Both the position numbers and the translations under genes were made by a program. Positions 1-8,266 of a DNA stretch of 64,000 nt are shown in pieces. The stretch lies in contig NZ_CABVQK010000004.1 of assembly GCF_902499335.1 (NCBI RefSeq), forward strand, positions 248,001 through 312,000, given 5' to 3'. Origin of the DNA: Burkholderia lata. Its GTDB lineage: Bacteria; Pseudomonadota; Gammaproteobacteria; Burkholderiales; Burkholderiaceae. Numbering within the stretch: position 1 is the stretch's first letter; every line of letters begins with the position of its first letter. A model generated the notes under the pieces. The model did no database searches. It worked only from the letters and a program-made list of their open reading frames with translations, and was not told the DNA's origin.

Positions 1-284
1 TCGATCTTCACCGGATAGGTACGCACGCACGTCGTCAGCGGCGCGCACAGCGCAATGCCGGTCCGCACGCTGAAGCGCCCCTGATGCAGCGGGCACTCGA
101 TCTCGTCGTCGAGCAGGAAACCGTCGCTCAGCCGCGCGTCGCCGTGCGTGCACTGGTTCTCGGTCGCGAAGATCTCGTCGCCGACCGCATACAGCGCGAT
201 GTCGCGGCCGCCCACCCAGACGCCGAGCAATCCGTCGGTCCGCACCGCTTCCGGCGCGACCGCGTCGATCCAATTCGTAGTCAC
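1..284 (-). CDS. Rieske [2Fe-2S] ferredoxin of a ring-hydroxylating oxygenase, 3' end outside the window
   Basis: Small electron-transfer ferredoxin expected to pass electrons from a reductase to the oxygenase encoded just upstream. The translated sequence has both Rieske cluster motifs, CTHG and CPLHQG, about 20 residues apart, which bind one [2Fe-2S] cluster through two Cys and two His. No ATG is available. I chose a GTG at 284 because a GCGAGG stretch lies about 8 nt upstream; a second GTG at 293 is possible. It follows the small oxygenase subunit by 14 bp on the same strand, so it belongs to the same operon. The C-terminus runs off the window. It resembles AndAb/NagAb-type ferredoxins. 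A reductase gene would be expected further left. Confidence 0.85.
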   Translation of the reverse strand, partial: MTTNWIDAVAPEAVRTDGLLGVWVGGRDIALYAVGDEIFATENQCTHGDARLSDGFLLDDEIECPLHQGRFSVRTGIALCAPLTTCVRTYPVKI

Positions 285-298
285 TTTCGGCACCTCGC

Positions 299-826
299 TC
301 AAACCGGGAAAATCAGCGAGTTCGGAATCATCTCGCTGTCGTAGACGCAGATGCGCGACTCGAAACGCAGCCCCTGCGGCGTACGCACGATGCGGTCCAG
401 GTAGCGCCCGGTGTTGTAGACGTCGCTCATCTGCTCGGTCTTCGTGCGCAGCACCGCGTAGTTCGTCTCCGCCTCGATCACCGTGTCGTCGAGATACGTG
501 ACGAGCGGCAGCCCGATCACGTGGCGCTGATAGTACGGATCGAAGAACAGCGTCTCCTTGATCCCGTAGACGCGATCCTTCAGCATGCCCTTGCTCTCGA
601 AGTCCATCACCGCGAGCGGCAGGTTGCGCTCGTGGTTCTCGCGCGGCACTACCGTGTACCGGCATTGCTCGACGAAGAATTCCGGCCACGCGTCCCAGTC
701 GCCGCTGTCGAGCACGGCCGCATACCGCGCATTGAGCTGGACGAGCGCATAGAAATCCTCGAAGCTCGCGCTGCCCAGGTGCGGCTCGGCGGCCGGCCGG
801 CCCGTTCGTGTCGTGATCGTGCTCAT
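299..826 (-). CDS. Ring-hydroxylating oxygenase small (beta) subunit
   Basis: This 175-residue protein matches the SnoaL/NTF2-like beta subunits of aromatic dioxygenases and salicylate or anthranilate hydroxylases, which are structural partners of the catalytic alpha subunit. Family-typical features are an early segment around [21 protein letters not shown], a central segment near [17 protein letters not shown], and a C-terminal block near [19 protein letters not shown]. The start codon directly abuts the large-subunit stop (TGA followed by ATG), so translation is probably coupled. It is closest by eye to NagH and AndAd proteins. The substrate cannot be read from this subunit. Confidence 0.88.
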   Translation of the reverse strand: MSTITTRTGRPAAEPHLGSASFEDFYALVQLNARYAAVLDSGDWDAWPEFFVEQCRYTVVPRENHERNLPLAVMDFESKGMLKDRVYGIKETLFFDPYYQRHVIGLPLVTYLDDTVIEAETNYAVLRTKTEQMSDVYNTGRYLDRIVRTPQGLRFESRICVYDSEMIPNSLIFPV

Positions 827-2086
827 TCAGGCCTCCATCACTTGGCGCCAGTACTGGTACATGCCGCGCACCAGCGTTTCACTGACCATATGGTCGGTTT
901 GCTCGTCGATCTGCCGGCCGCCGAGTTCGTTGTAGACGTTGCCGTGCTGGATCTGCTCGAAGCTCTGCTGCACGCATTCGATGACCTCGCCATCGTCCGC
1001 CGACACGAAACCGGCCGGCCCGAACAGATTGGCCTGGCGCAGACGGCGCCGCGTCATCTCTTCGGTGTCGGTCTCGAAGCCGAAATGCGTCCATACGTAG
1101 TCGAACACGCCCGGGCTGATCGGCCGGATGCGCCGCGTCGACAGCGCATTGACCTGCTGCTGGATGATGACGCTCGGCATCAGCGTGAGCATCACGACGG
1201 TCGGATCGCCCCACCACGGTTCGTGCACGACATCGAGGAAGCGGTCGTCGTTCAGCGTCATGCGCTCCTTGAAGCTCGTCACGTTGTGGGTCACCTCGCC
1301 GCCGCCGCCGCCGCTGCGGATCGACACCATCGCACCGTGCCGGTGATGCTCGTCGGTCACGAGCTTCGCGGGATTGTCCGCGCGCCACAGGCCGAAATTG
1401 ACGAACCAGGTATGCAGCAGCCCCGCGTGATACGGATCCTTGATGTTCTCGACCATCAGTTTCCAATTGCTCGGCACGCGCTGCCGCGTGTAGCCGAGCA
1501 CGGTCAGCTTCGGGCCATGGAACAGGCGATCGTAGTAAGGCAGGATGCGCGGCCCGAGGAAATCCTCGAACGATTCGACATTCTCGTCGAACGACGCGAA
1601 CACCGCGCCGCCGCGCGTCGACACGCGCAGGCGCCGCAACGCGTGCTTGCCCGGATCGAAATCCGCCGGCATGCCGCCGTTGATCGTGCCGCCCTGACGC
1701 ACGCCGCGCCGGAACGGCACGCCGATCAGGTTGCCCTTCAGGTCGTAGTTCCACTGGTGATACGGGCAGTGGAAATCCTTTGCTTTCCCCGAGCGTTCCC
1801 GGCAAAACTGCATGCCGCGGTGCGCGCACGCATTTTCGAAGACGACGACTTCACCGTCCTCCGTGCGCGTCATCACGACGGAACGCTCGCCGACTTCCGT
1901 GCGCTGGAAATCGCCGGGAGACGGCACTTCGGCTTCGAGGCCGATGTAGCACCAGTGATTCGCGTAGAACAGGCGCTCGAGTTCGCGCTGATACAGCGCT
2001 TCACTCGTGTACGCCTCGTACGGCGTGCGGCTGGCGCCGTCGCCTTTCCAGTCGAGCGCGCGGGCGATGTCGATGGGTGAGTTCAA
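827..2086 (-). CDS. Ring-hydroxylating oxygenase large (alpha) subunit, AndAc/NagG-like, TTG start
   Basis: Catalytic subunit (419 aa) of a Rieske non-heme iron oxygenase. The N-terminal Rieske domain carries CAHRG and CPYHQW. The C-terminal catalytic domain has the iron-site segment [12 protein letters not shown], with the bridging Asp and two His. The sequence resembles salicylate 5-hydroxylase NagG and anthranilate dioxygenase AndAc, so the substrate is probably an ortho-substituted benzoate or a related ring acid. No ATG lies near the conserved N-terminus. A TTG at 2086 is preceded by AAGGAG with a 5-nt spacer, so I take TTG as the start; the reading frame itself continues further upstream. 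The gene begins 11 bp after the DAHP synthase stop, so both are probably on one transcript. Confidence 0.88.
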   Translation of the reverse strand: MNSPIDIARALDWKGDGASRTPYEAYTSEALYQRELERLFYANHWCYIGLEAEVPSPGDFQRTEVGERSVVMTRTEDGEVVVFENACAHRGMQFCRERSGKAKDFHCPYHQWNYDLKGNLIGVPFRRGVRQGGTINGGMPADFDPGKHALRRLRVSTRGGAVFASFDENVESFEDFLGPRILPYYDRLFHGPKLTVLGYTRQRVPSNWKLMVENIKDPYHAGLLHTWFVNFGLWRADNPAKLVTDEHHRHGAMVSIRSGGGGGEVTHNVTSFKERMTLNDDRFLDVVHEPWWGDPTVVMLTLMPSVIIQQQVNALSTRRIRPISPGVFDYVWTHFGFETDTEEMTRRRLRQANLFGPAGFVSADDGEVIECVQQSFEQIQHGNVYNELGGRQIDEQTDHMVSETLVRGMYQYWRQVMEA

Positions 2087-2097
2087 GAGAGCTCCTT

Positions 2098-3204
2098 TCA
2101 GTAAGAAACGGCCTGCATCGCGACGGCGGCGCCGTGCGCGATGAAGCCGGCTGGCGAACGCCGCCGCGCAACCACCGCGGCAGCCAACTGCTCGACGAGT
2201 TCGGCCGTGTGATCCCAGCCGAGACATGCGTCGGTAATGCTTTGGCCGAACACCGGCGGCGTGCCCGGCACCACGTCCTGCCGCCCCTCGACGAGGAACG
2301 ACTCGATCATCACGCCCACGATGGCGCGCTCGCCGCGATGCAGTTGCGCGGCGAGATTGCCGCAGACATCGATCTGCGCGCGCGTCTGCTTGCCGCTGTT
2401 GCCATGGCTCGCGTCGATCACGACATACGGGGGGAGATGCGCGTCGCGCAGCGCGGCGCAGGCTGCCGCCACGCTCACGGCGTCGTAGTTCGGGGTCTTG
2501 CCGCCGCGCAGGACGACATGCGTGTCGGGATTGCCGGGCGTGGTCGCGATTTCCACGCCGCCGGACACCGACGGCCTCAGGTAGCAGTGCGAAACGCGCG
2601 ACGCGCGGATCGCATCGATCGCGACCTTCACGTTGCCGTCGGTGCCGTTCTTGAAACCGACCGGCAGGTCGAGCCCCGATGCCGCCTGGCGATGGATCTG
2701 CGATTCGGTCGTCCGGGCGCCGATCGCGCCCCAGGATACGAGGTCGTCGAGATACGGCGCGGTCATCGGATCGAGAAACTCCGTCGCGGCCGGCAGGCCC
2801 AGCGCATTGATGCCCAGCAGCACCTTGCGCGCAACGCGCAGGCCGTCCTCGATCCGGAAACTGCCGTCGAGATACGGATCGTTCAACAGCCCTTTCCAGC
2901 CGACCGTGGTGCGCGGCTTTTCGAAATAGACGCGCATCACGATCTCGAGCACATCGGCGTACCGCTCGCGCAGCGGCGCGAGCCGGCGCGCGAACGCCAG
3001 CGCGGCCTCTGCGTCATGGATCGAACACGGGCCGACGATCAGCGCAAGCCGATCGTCCTCGCCCGCGATGATCTGGGCCAATGCACGCCGCGCATCGCTG
3101 ATCGAGCGTGCCAGGCCGGGATCGCATGGCAACTCGGCGCGCAATCGCTGCGCACTGATCACCGCCACACCTTGCGTCAACGCTGCCTCAACGGATTTTT
3201 CCAT
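2098..3204 (-). CDS. 3-deoxy-7-phosphoheptulonate (DAHP) synthase, type I
   Basis: Condenses phosphoenolpyruvate and erythrose 4-phosphate, the entry step of the shikimate pathway, in the cytoplasm. At 368 aa it is full length for the AroF/G/H family. Visible motifs are VGPCSIHD (metal-binding Cys), RVYFEKPRTTVGWKG (PEP site), GARTTESQIHR, GFKNGTDG, DASHGNSGK (metal-binding His), and the late Glu and Asp of IESF and ITDACLGW. It is the first gene of the minus-strand operon with the oxygenase subunits. A DAHP synthase inside an oxygenase operon is not expected for aromatic degradation. Dedicated DAHP synthases are common in biosynthetic clusters that draw on chorismate. Feedback specificity cannot be judged by eye. 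Confidence 0.93.
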   Translation of the reverse strand: MEKSVEAALTQGVAVISAQRLRAELPCDPGLARSISDARRALAQIIAGEDDRLALIVGPCSIHDAEAALAFARRLAPLRERYADVLEIVMRVYFEKPRTTVGWKGLLNDPYLDGSFRIEDGLRVARKVLLGINALGLPAATEFLDPMTAPYLDDLVSWGAIGARTTESQIHRQAASGLDLPVGFKNGTDGNVKVAIDAIRASRVSHCYLRPSVSGGVEIATTPGNPDTHVVLRGGKTPNYDAVSVAAACAALRDAHLPPYVVIDASHGNSGKQTRAQIDVCGNLAAQLHRGERAIVGVMIESFLVEGRQDVVPGTPPVFGQSITDACLGWDHTAELVEQLAAAVVARRRSPAGFIAHGAAVAMQAVSY

Positions 3205-3276
3205 TTATCACTCCACTCTCGCTGATCGGATGCCGATTTACGAAGCAATTAGAGCGCGGTCAAATCCGGGGTGATA

Positions 3277-3292
3277 CTGTCATTTATCTCAG
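3277..3292. promoter_or_regulatory. Lux-box-like palindrome CTG-N10-CAG, proximal to the DAHP synthase operon
   Basis: The 16-bp element CTGTCATTTATCTCAG fits the CTG-N10-CAG core of LuxR-type operators. It lies about 73 bp upstream of the DAHP synthase start, in the divergent intergenic region. The assignment rests on the core only, plus a second such element nearby and a LuxR-type gene adjacent. Confidence 0.45.
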
Positions 3293-3314
3293 AAGCATTC
3301 CGCATAGTGAATAT

Positions 3315-3330
3315 CTGTGATTTCCGACAG
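3315..3330. promoter_or_regulatory. Lux-box-like palindrome CTGT-N8-ACAG, proximal to the thioesterase gene
   Basis: CTGTGATTTCCGACAG has the CTG-N10-CAG core with a fourth symmetric base on each side. Centred at about 3322.5, it would sit near -42 of a start site around 3365, with TAACTT (3354-3359) as a possible -10. That is the position known for class II LuxR activation. Binding is inferred. Confidence 0.5.
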
Positions 3331-3410
3331 TATTCCAATATACGGATCGCGTCTAACTTAACTCCTGAACAAACACGTTCTCACCTGCTGTTCTGCCAAG
3401 GAGCCTCGCA

Positions 3411-3851
3411 ATGACAAGAAAATATTTCGAAACCCGAATCGACGTGAAATATCGGGAAACGGACGCACTGGGCCATGTGAGCAGCCCGGTCTATTACGAT
3501 TATCTGCAGCATGCATACCTGACCTACATGCACGATCTGCTCGAACTGCCCTATTCGGAAAAGCTGCCGCACATCATGGTCAAGACGTCGTGCGAGTATC
3601 TGAAACCCGCGCAGTACGGCGATACGATCACGGTTCGCAGCAGCGTCACGCGCTTCGGCTCGAAGAGCTTCGAACTGGAATACCTGATGGTGCGCGACGC
3701 ACAGGCGGCGAACGAGGATTCGGACGACGATCAGGCGGTGGTTGCGCGGGCCGTGTCCACGCACGTGATGTTCGACTACGGCAGCAAGACCACCGTGCCG
3801 GTGCCGGAAGAGTTCAGGACGCGCGTGCTGTCGTTCCAGGGCGCAATCTGA
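3411..3851 (+). CDS. Hot-dog fold acyl-CoA thioesterase, 4HBT/YbgC-like
   Basis: This 146-residue protein has the 4-hydroxybenzoyl-CoA thioesterase pattern: YRETDALGHVSSPVYYDYLQHA (residues about 14-35), with the catalytic-type Asp and the following helix, then strands ending in VARAVSTHVMFDY. Such enzymes hydrolyse acyl- or aryl-CoA thioesters in the cytoplasm. The gene is divergent from the DAHP synthase/oxygenase operon and shares with it a region containing two lux-box-like sites. An AAGGAG sequence lies about 5 nt before the ATG. In context it may release a CoA-bound ring intermediate, as the thioesterase of tropone clusters is proposed to do. Substrate is unknown. Confidence 0.82.
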   Translation: MTRKYFETRIDVKYRETDALGHVSSPVYYDYLQHAYLTYMHDLLELPYSEKLPHIMVKTSCEYLKPAQYGDTITVRSSVTRFGSKSFELEYLMVRDAQAANEDSDDDQAVVARAVSTHVMFDYGSKTTVPVPEEFRTRVLSFQGAI

Positions 3852-3858
3852 TGTCGCA

Positions 3859-3878
3859 ACCGGGGCGCACGCCCCGGT
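3859..3878. terminator. Hairpin between convergent thioesterase and LuxR genes
   Basis: A perfect 8-bp stem, ACCGGGGC and GCCCCGGT, with loop GCAC lies in the 32 bp between two convergent stop codons. There is no clear T-run on either side, so it may only assist termination or block read-through in both directions. Confidence 0.5.
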
Positions 3879-3883
3879 GCCGT

Positions 3884-4123
3884 TCATGCAAACACGATCA
3901 GGCCCATCAGCACGGCCTTCACAACCGCATTGGTCTTGTTGGATGCGTTGAGCTTCGCAATCGACCTCGAGATATGGAAATTGATCGTCCGCTCGGTCAA
4001 GCCGAGAATGATGCCGATCTCATACGCGGTCTTCCCCTCCGCCGCCCATCGCAATACCTCGCATTCGCGCATACTCAGTGTGACATCATCGGGAGTCGCG
4101 ATATTCGCCGCACAATGAACCAT
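3884..4123 (-). CDS. Single-domain LuxR-type HTH regulator lacking a ligand-binding domain
   Basis: The 79 residues are almost entirely a GerE/LuxR-type helix-turn-helix: LSMRECEVLRWAAEGKTAYEIG, then ILGLTERTINFHISRSIAKLNASNKT and VVKAVLMGLI. The match is to quorum-sensing LuxR proteins rather than NarL-type response regulators. The usual 160-residue acyl-homoserine-lactone domain is absent, and the 290 bp upstream are too short and AT-rich to hide one. I chose the ATG at 4123 because GGAG sits 6 nt upstream; the ATG at 4135 has no Shine-Dalgarno. It is convergent with the thioesterase and probably acts on the nearby lux-box-like sites. It could also antagonise a full-length LuxR encoded elsewhere. 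Confidence 0.8.
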   Translation of the reverse strand: MVHCAANIATPDDVTLSMRECEVLRWAAEGKTAYEIGIILGLTERTINFHISRSIAKLNASNKTNAVVKAVLMGLIVFA

Positions 4124-4412
4124 TCGTTTCTCCATCCATAATAAGACGCCAATATTTCAGATTCACGATTTCCAATGTTCACCTCAATTCACATACCCCT
4201 CGGATTGGATATTTATTATTTAAAGGCGTCACGAATGTTCGGCGAATTCAAAAGCAACAAATGTCCTACCTATTATCTCCGGTGTTGTCCAAACGGAATC
4301 GAGCATACCGAATCGATTTACGCTTCGGAAGATGCATGAAACGCAATATATCAATGACGTTGACGCACGCCACAAGACTTGCATGACGCGTCACGTCGAA
4401 GCATCCACATAA

Positions 4413-5327
4413 CTAGCGGGCGTTCGCCTCGGCAACGCGCGGCGCACAGATATTGCGCACGCAATCACGCAGCCATCGATGCGCGGGGTCGCGATCGAAA
4501 CGCGGGTGCCAGATCTGCGAGACGGTGAGATCCGCGATCGGCACCGGCAGCGTAAAGCTGTGCATGCCGACGCGGGACCGCTCGGTCTGTCGCTCCGGCA
4601 CGCTGGCGACGAAGTCCGAACCGCGCGCGAGCGACAGCGCCGTCGGGAAGCTCGACACGACGGTGGTCACCGAGCGCGCGAGGCCGAGGGAATCGAGCAG
4701 CGTATCGATCGGGCCGTTGAACTGCCCGCGGCGCGACACGCCCACCTGCGGAAACGACGCGAAGCGCTCCGGCGTCATTTCTCCTGACGCGAGCGGATGA
4801 TCCGCGCGGACCACGCCGATGAAGCGGTCGCGAAACAGCGCCTGCACGCGCAACTCCGGGCCGGCCTGGCCGATCACGCCGACCTCGAGATCGATGTCGC
4901 CGTTGCGCAGCGCATCGACATGCTTGTTGGGTTTGGGTGCGAAGCGCAGCCGCACGTCGGGTGCCGTGCGCGACGCGTGCTCGAGCAGCGCCGGCGCGAA
5001 CGTCTCGACGAACGCCTCGTTCGCGCGAATCGAGAACGTGCGCTTGAGCGTGGTCATGTCGACCCGTTCGCACGGGCACATGACCGATTGCGCCTCCACC
5101 ACGAGCGCATGCACCCTGTCGCGCAACTCGAGCGCGCGCGGGGTCGGGACGAGATCCCGCCCCGCCCGCACCAGCAACGGGTCGCCCGTCATCACCCGCA
5201 ACCGCGCGAGCGAGCGGCTGAGCGCGGACGGGCTGAGGCCGAGCGCGTTGGCCGCGCCCACTACGCTGTTCTCGGACAGCAATGCGTCCAGAACGACAAG
5301 AAGATTGAGGTCAATGGAAGTCGCCAT
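4413..5327 (-). CDS. LysR-family transcriptional regulator (NodD/NahR-like subfamily)
   Basis: A 304-residue LysR protein. The N-terminal winged HTH spans about residues 5-65 (LLVVLDALLSENSVVGAANALG, SPSALSRSLARLR, DPLLVRAGRDLVPTP), followed by a periplasmic-binding-protein-like effector domain. The pattern DPLLVR-x-G-x-x-LVPTP is typical of the NodD/NahR branch, which often senses aromatic compounds. The ATG at 5327 gives the conserved N-terminus; upstream extensions in frame look non-coding. Its position beside the oxygenase, DAHP synthase and LuxR genes suggests pathway-specific control. The 900-bp region upstream of it is unusually long. Confidence 0.87.
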   Translation of the reverse strand: MATSIDLNLLVVLDALLSENSVVGAANALGLSPSALSRSLARLRVMTGDPLLVRAGRDLVPTPRALELRDRVHALVVEAQSVMCPCERVDMTTLKRTFSIRANEAFVETFAPALLEHASRTAPDVRLRFAPKPNKHVDALRNGDIDLEVGVIGQAGPELRVQALFRDRFIGVVRADHPLASGEMTPERFASFPQVGVSRRGQFNGPIDTLLDSLGLARSVTTVVSSFPTALSLARGSDFVASVPERQTERSRVGMHSFTLPVPIADLTVSQIWHPRFDRDPAHRWLRDCVRNICAPRVAEANAR

Positions 5328-6236
5328 GATGCGCCCATGCTGTACTGTCGGGACCGGCCGGCCGATGGGCCAACGGCATCGTGCCTCGGGCGTATGTGCT
5401 CCGTGATTCGCGATATACCGGAAATCGGCAGTCGCGCCGCCGAGCCTGACGCACGATCGTGCGCCCGCCGAAAAGGCGTGCGGTGAATGGCGGGGAGAAT
5501 TTCTGCCGCTGAGAAAATCCGCTGCGGATTTATTGCACTTGTGAACGATTGTGCACCGCGCTGCAACAAATCGCAACCCGACTCGATGCGCATTCGGTTT
5601 AAACGAAACGATGCGCTCCAATGAACAATAAAACAAACCGATTCCATTGCTCCGATCCGCGCATCGCGCACACAAACCTGCCGGCCGACGACGCAAAGCC
5701 CGCCGCAGCTAGCCTGCGCGGGCCTCACCAGACACCGCGAGACCGCCCGCCGGCACGGCTTCCGCGCCAAGTACCGCACGTTCTGCGCATCGGGCTGAAT
5801 TACAGAACTTTTAAACTCTTCTATTGACTTTCACACCGACATTCCGTTTTGGCAGTCAAACGTTTCACAAAACAAATCCCGATCGGTCGATTCACGCATG
5901 TCTCTCCGAAATCCGGGAAAATCCGTTTGATTGCCCGGGCCGCCCCTTTCGCGACTCGATCGGCATTTCACGAAAATGCGGCCGGTACGATGTATCCGGA
6001 CGTGTGGCGCGTGCGTGAAACCTGAAACCGCTTCGCCGGATTCCCGTTTTGCACATCGATCCGGCGGATGGCGGCTGCCACTGCCACGCATCCATGCGTC
6101 CAGCGGCACGCCGTGCGGCGGCGACGCCGTCCCGGCCCCCGTTCCCGGCAAACCCGATCCTGCATTACCATCGAGCGTCCGCCACGTTTGCCCGCTTGCG
6201 GCAAGCCAGCCCAGCCACTTCCCCGGTCCCGCACCC
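5328..6236. other. Long intergenic region without a convincing gene
   Basis: About 900 bp between divergent genes. GC falls around 5500-5950. No open frame here shows coding character; frames over the right part are antisense or extensions of the exporter gene. A TTGACT...AGTCAA inverted pair lies at 5824-5859. It presumably carries the LysR promoter on the left and the exporter promoter on the right. Confidence 0.5.
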
Positions 6237-6974
6237 ATGCTCGCTCTCGTCATCCTCGCCGGCCTGTGGGCCGGACTGCAGAACACCCTCGCGGGCGGCG
6301 GTTCGTTCGTCACGCTGCCCGCGCTGATCGTGTCGGGCATGTCGCCGCTCGCGGCGAACATCACGTCGACGGTCGCGCTGTTTCCCGCGCAGGTCACGAC
6401 CGGCTGGGCGAGCCGCAACATGGTGCGCGGCGTGGGCAAACTGTCGTTTCGCGCGATGTTCGCGATCAGCGTGGTCGGCGGCGCGCTCGGCGGGCTGCTG
6501 TTGCTGAAGACGCCTTCGTCGATCTTCTCGCGCCTCGTGCCGTGGCTCGTGCTGTTCGCGACGATCGTGTTCGCGTGGGGCAGCTTTTTCCGCAAGCCGA
6601 GCGAAGGCACCGCGCACCTCGGCACCGTCCCCGCCGCGCTGTCGCAGTTCATGATCGCGATCTACGGCGGCTATTTCGGCGGCGGGCTCGGCTTCCTGAT
6701 GATGGCCGTGCTGACGATGGCCGGGCTGTCGCCGCGCCACGCGATGTCGACGAAGAACGCGCTCGCGGGCGTGATGAACGCATCGGCCGTGGTGCTGTTC
6801 CTGACGTCGCCGCACCTGCACTGGGGCAAGGCGCTCGCGCTCGGCGGCGGCGCGATCGTCGGCGGGCTGCTCGGCACCTGGGCGCTGCATCGCGTGAACG
6901 AACGCGTGCTGCGGATCGGGATCGTCTGCATCGGCGCGGTGCTGACCGTCGGGTTGTTCGTCAAGCCGATCTGA
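6237..6974 (+). CDS. TauE/SafE family membrane transporter (sulfite exporter-like)
   Basis: An integral membrane protein of 245 residues with about eight hydrophobic segments. Family signatures are GLQNTLAGGGSFVTLPAL near the N-terminus and the internal counterpart YGGYFGGGLGFLMMAVL near the middle, reflecting the two-fold repeat of TauE/SafE proteins. The family exports or imports small anions such as sulfite, sulfoacetate or organic acids across the inner membrane. The ATG at 6237 begins directly at the first membrane segment but has no obvious Shine-Dalgarno. A LysR gene follows 190 bp downstream in the same direction. The substrate is not evident. Confidence 0.85.
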   Translation: MLALVILAGLWAGLQNTLAGGGSFVTLPALIVSGMSPLAANITSTVALFPAQVTTGWASRNMVRGVGKLSFRAMFAISVVGGALGGLLLLKTPSSIFSRLVPWLVLFATIVFAWGSFFRKPSEGTAHLGTVPAALSQFMIAIYGGYFGGGLGFLMMAVLTMAGLSPRHAMSTKNALAGVMNASAVVLFLTSPHLHWGKALALGGGAIVGGLLGTWALHRVNERVLRIGIVCIGAVLTVGLFVKPI

Positions 6975-7166
6975 CGCGAGCGCGCCGCTCGCGCCGCCCC
7001 GCCAGCCATTCCGGGGCCATGACGGCACGAACATGGACGCGATATCCGATCCGTTATGAAGTCCGCCGCGCAAGGCCCGCCCGGGCCGCTCCGGATATCC
7101 GCTCGATTGACGACCGAAATATCGCTACGTATACATCGAGACACGATACCCCCACCGGCAGCCGGC

Positions 7167-8108
7167 ATGTCCCGATACGTCATCGATGCACATCTTCTGA
7201 AGATCCTTCACACGCTCATCACCGAATCGAGCGTCTCGCGAACCGCCGTGTTACTCGGGCAATCGCAACCGACCATCAGCGTCGCATTGCGCCGGCTGCG
7301 CGCAATCACCGGCGATCCGCTGCTGGTGCGAAGCGGCAGCCGGATGGTGCCGACCAGTCACGCGATGACGCTCGTCGAACCGCTCGATCAGGCGCTCGCC
7401 GGCATCGCCGCCGTGCTGAATCCGGCCAGCACGTTCGATCCCGCCACGACGCACCGCACCTTCCGCATCGGCTCTCCCGACTATCTCGACGTGTTCTTCC
7501 TGCCTGCGATCGTCGATGCGTTCAAGCACGAGGCGCCGGGCGCGAGGATCGAGTTCCAGCATCTGATGACCGTGGACGGCGGATACGAACACGCACTCGA
7601 AAGCGGCTCGCTCGACCTGGCGGTCGGCAACTGGAGCACGCCACCGGAGCAGCTGCATCTGCAGCCGCTATGCCGCGACGATCTCGTGTGCGTGATGCGG
7701 GACGATCATCGGATCCGGCGCGGCCAGCTCACCGCGGACGTCTACCGCGAAGCCGACCATCTCGGCGTGACCACCCATCACGCGACCGGGCTCGGCACCA
7801 TCGACCGGGAACTCGCGCGCGGCGGCCTGTCGAGAAACGTCACGACGACGATGCCCTATTTCGGCATGGCGCCTTACGTGCTGATGCGCTCGAACCTGTT
7901 GTTCACGACGACGCGCACGCTCGCGATGCATTTCTGCAGCCTGCTGCCGCTGCGCATCGAACCGGTTCCGTGCGAACCGCAGGCGTTGACCTACTACCAG
8001 CTCTGGCACGACCGCACGCATCGCAGCGCGGCCGCCGTCTGGTTGCGGCGCCTCGTGTCCGGCGTCGCGAAGAAACTGGTGCCGGAAATCGCGCGGCATC
8101 CGCATTGA
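7167..8108 (+). CDS. LysR-family transcriptional regulator, NahR/DntR-like
   Basis: A 313-residue regulator with an N-terminal HTH (LLKILHTLITESSVSRTAVLLG, QPTISVALRRLRAITGDPLLVR) and a LysR substrate-binding domain. The segment FDPATTHRTFRIGSPDYLDVFFLPAI closely follows the layout of NahR/DntR proteins, which bind salicylate-like effectors. The ATG at 7167 is chosen because upstream in-frame sequence is low-quality and lacks LysR similarity. It lies convergent to the rubredoxin reductase operon, 158 bp away, so it may regulate that operon or the exporter upstream. The effector is not known. Confidence 0.88.
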   Translation: MSRYVIDAHLLKILHTLITESSVSRTAVLLGQSQPTISVALRRLRAITGDPLLVRSGSRMVPTSHAMTLVEPLDQALAGIAAVLNPASTFDPATTHRTFRIGSPDYLDVFFLPAIVDAFKHEAPGARIEFQHLMTVDGGYEHALESGSLDLAVGNWSTPPEQLHLQPLCRDDLVCVMRDDHRIRRGQLTADVYREADHLGVTTHHATGLGTIDRELARGGLSRNVTTTMPYFGMAPYVLMRSNLLFTTTRTLAMHFCSLLPLRIEPVPCEPQALTYYQLWHDRTHRSAAAVWLRRLVSGVAKKLVPEIARHPH

Positions 8109-8119
8109 AAAGCAAAAAA

Positions 8120-8141
8120 GCCGCGAGCGCATGCTCGCGGC
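8120..8141 (-). terminator. Intrinsic terminator of the rubredoxin reductase operon
   Basis: A perfect 9-bp stem, GCCGCGAGC and GCTCGCGGC, with loop GCAT. On the minus strand it is followed by a T-rich run (complement of AAAAGCAAAAAA at 8108-8119), the form of a factor-independent terminator. It lies 126 bp past the reductase stop and just after the convergent LysR stop, so it may serve both. Confidence 0.75.
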
Positions 8142-8266
8142 AATGAACGGACGGCGCCGCGTGCAGCGTGCGGGTCGCGTCCGCGACAGGGGTCGGTCAG
8201 CAAAGAGGCTGCCTGTCGATGGCGCATCTGGAAAGGCGCCATGTCGGGATCGACGCGGGCCGCAGG

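Noticed and set aside
4136-4412. A remnant of an acyl-homoserine-lactone-binding domain upstream of the HTH-only LuxR gene
   Set aside because: The interval is too short for the domain and shows no similarity in any frame that I could see.
5931-6236. An N-terminal extension of the TauE/SafE protein
   Set aside because: The extra 102 codons are Pro/Arg-rich and hydrophilic, while the family begins at the membrane segment starting at 6237.
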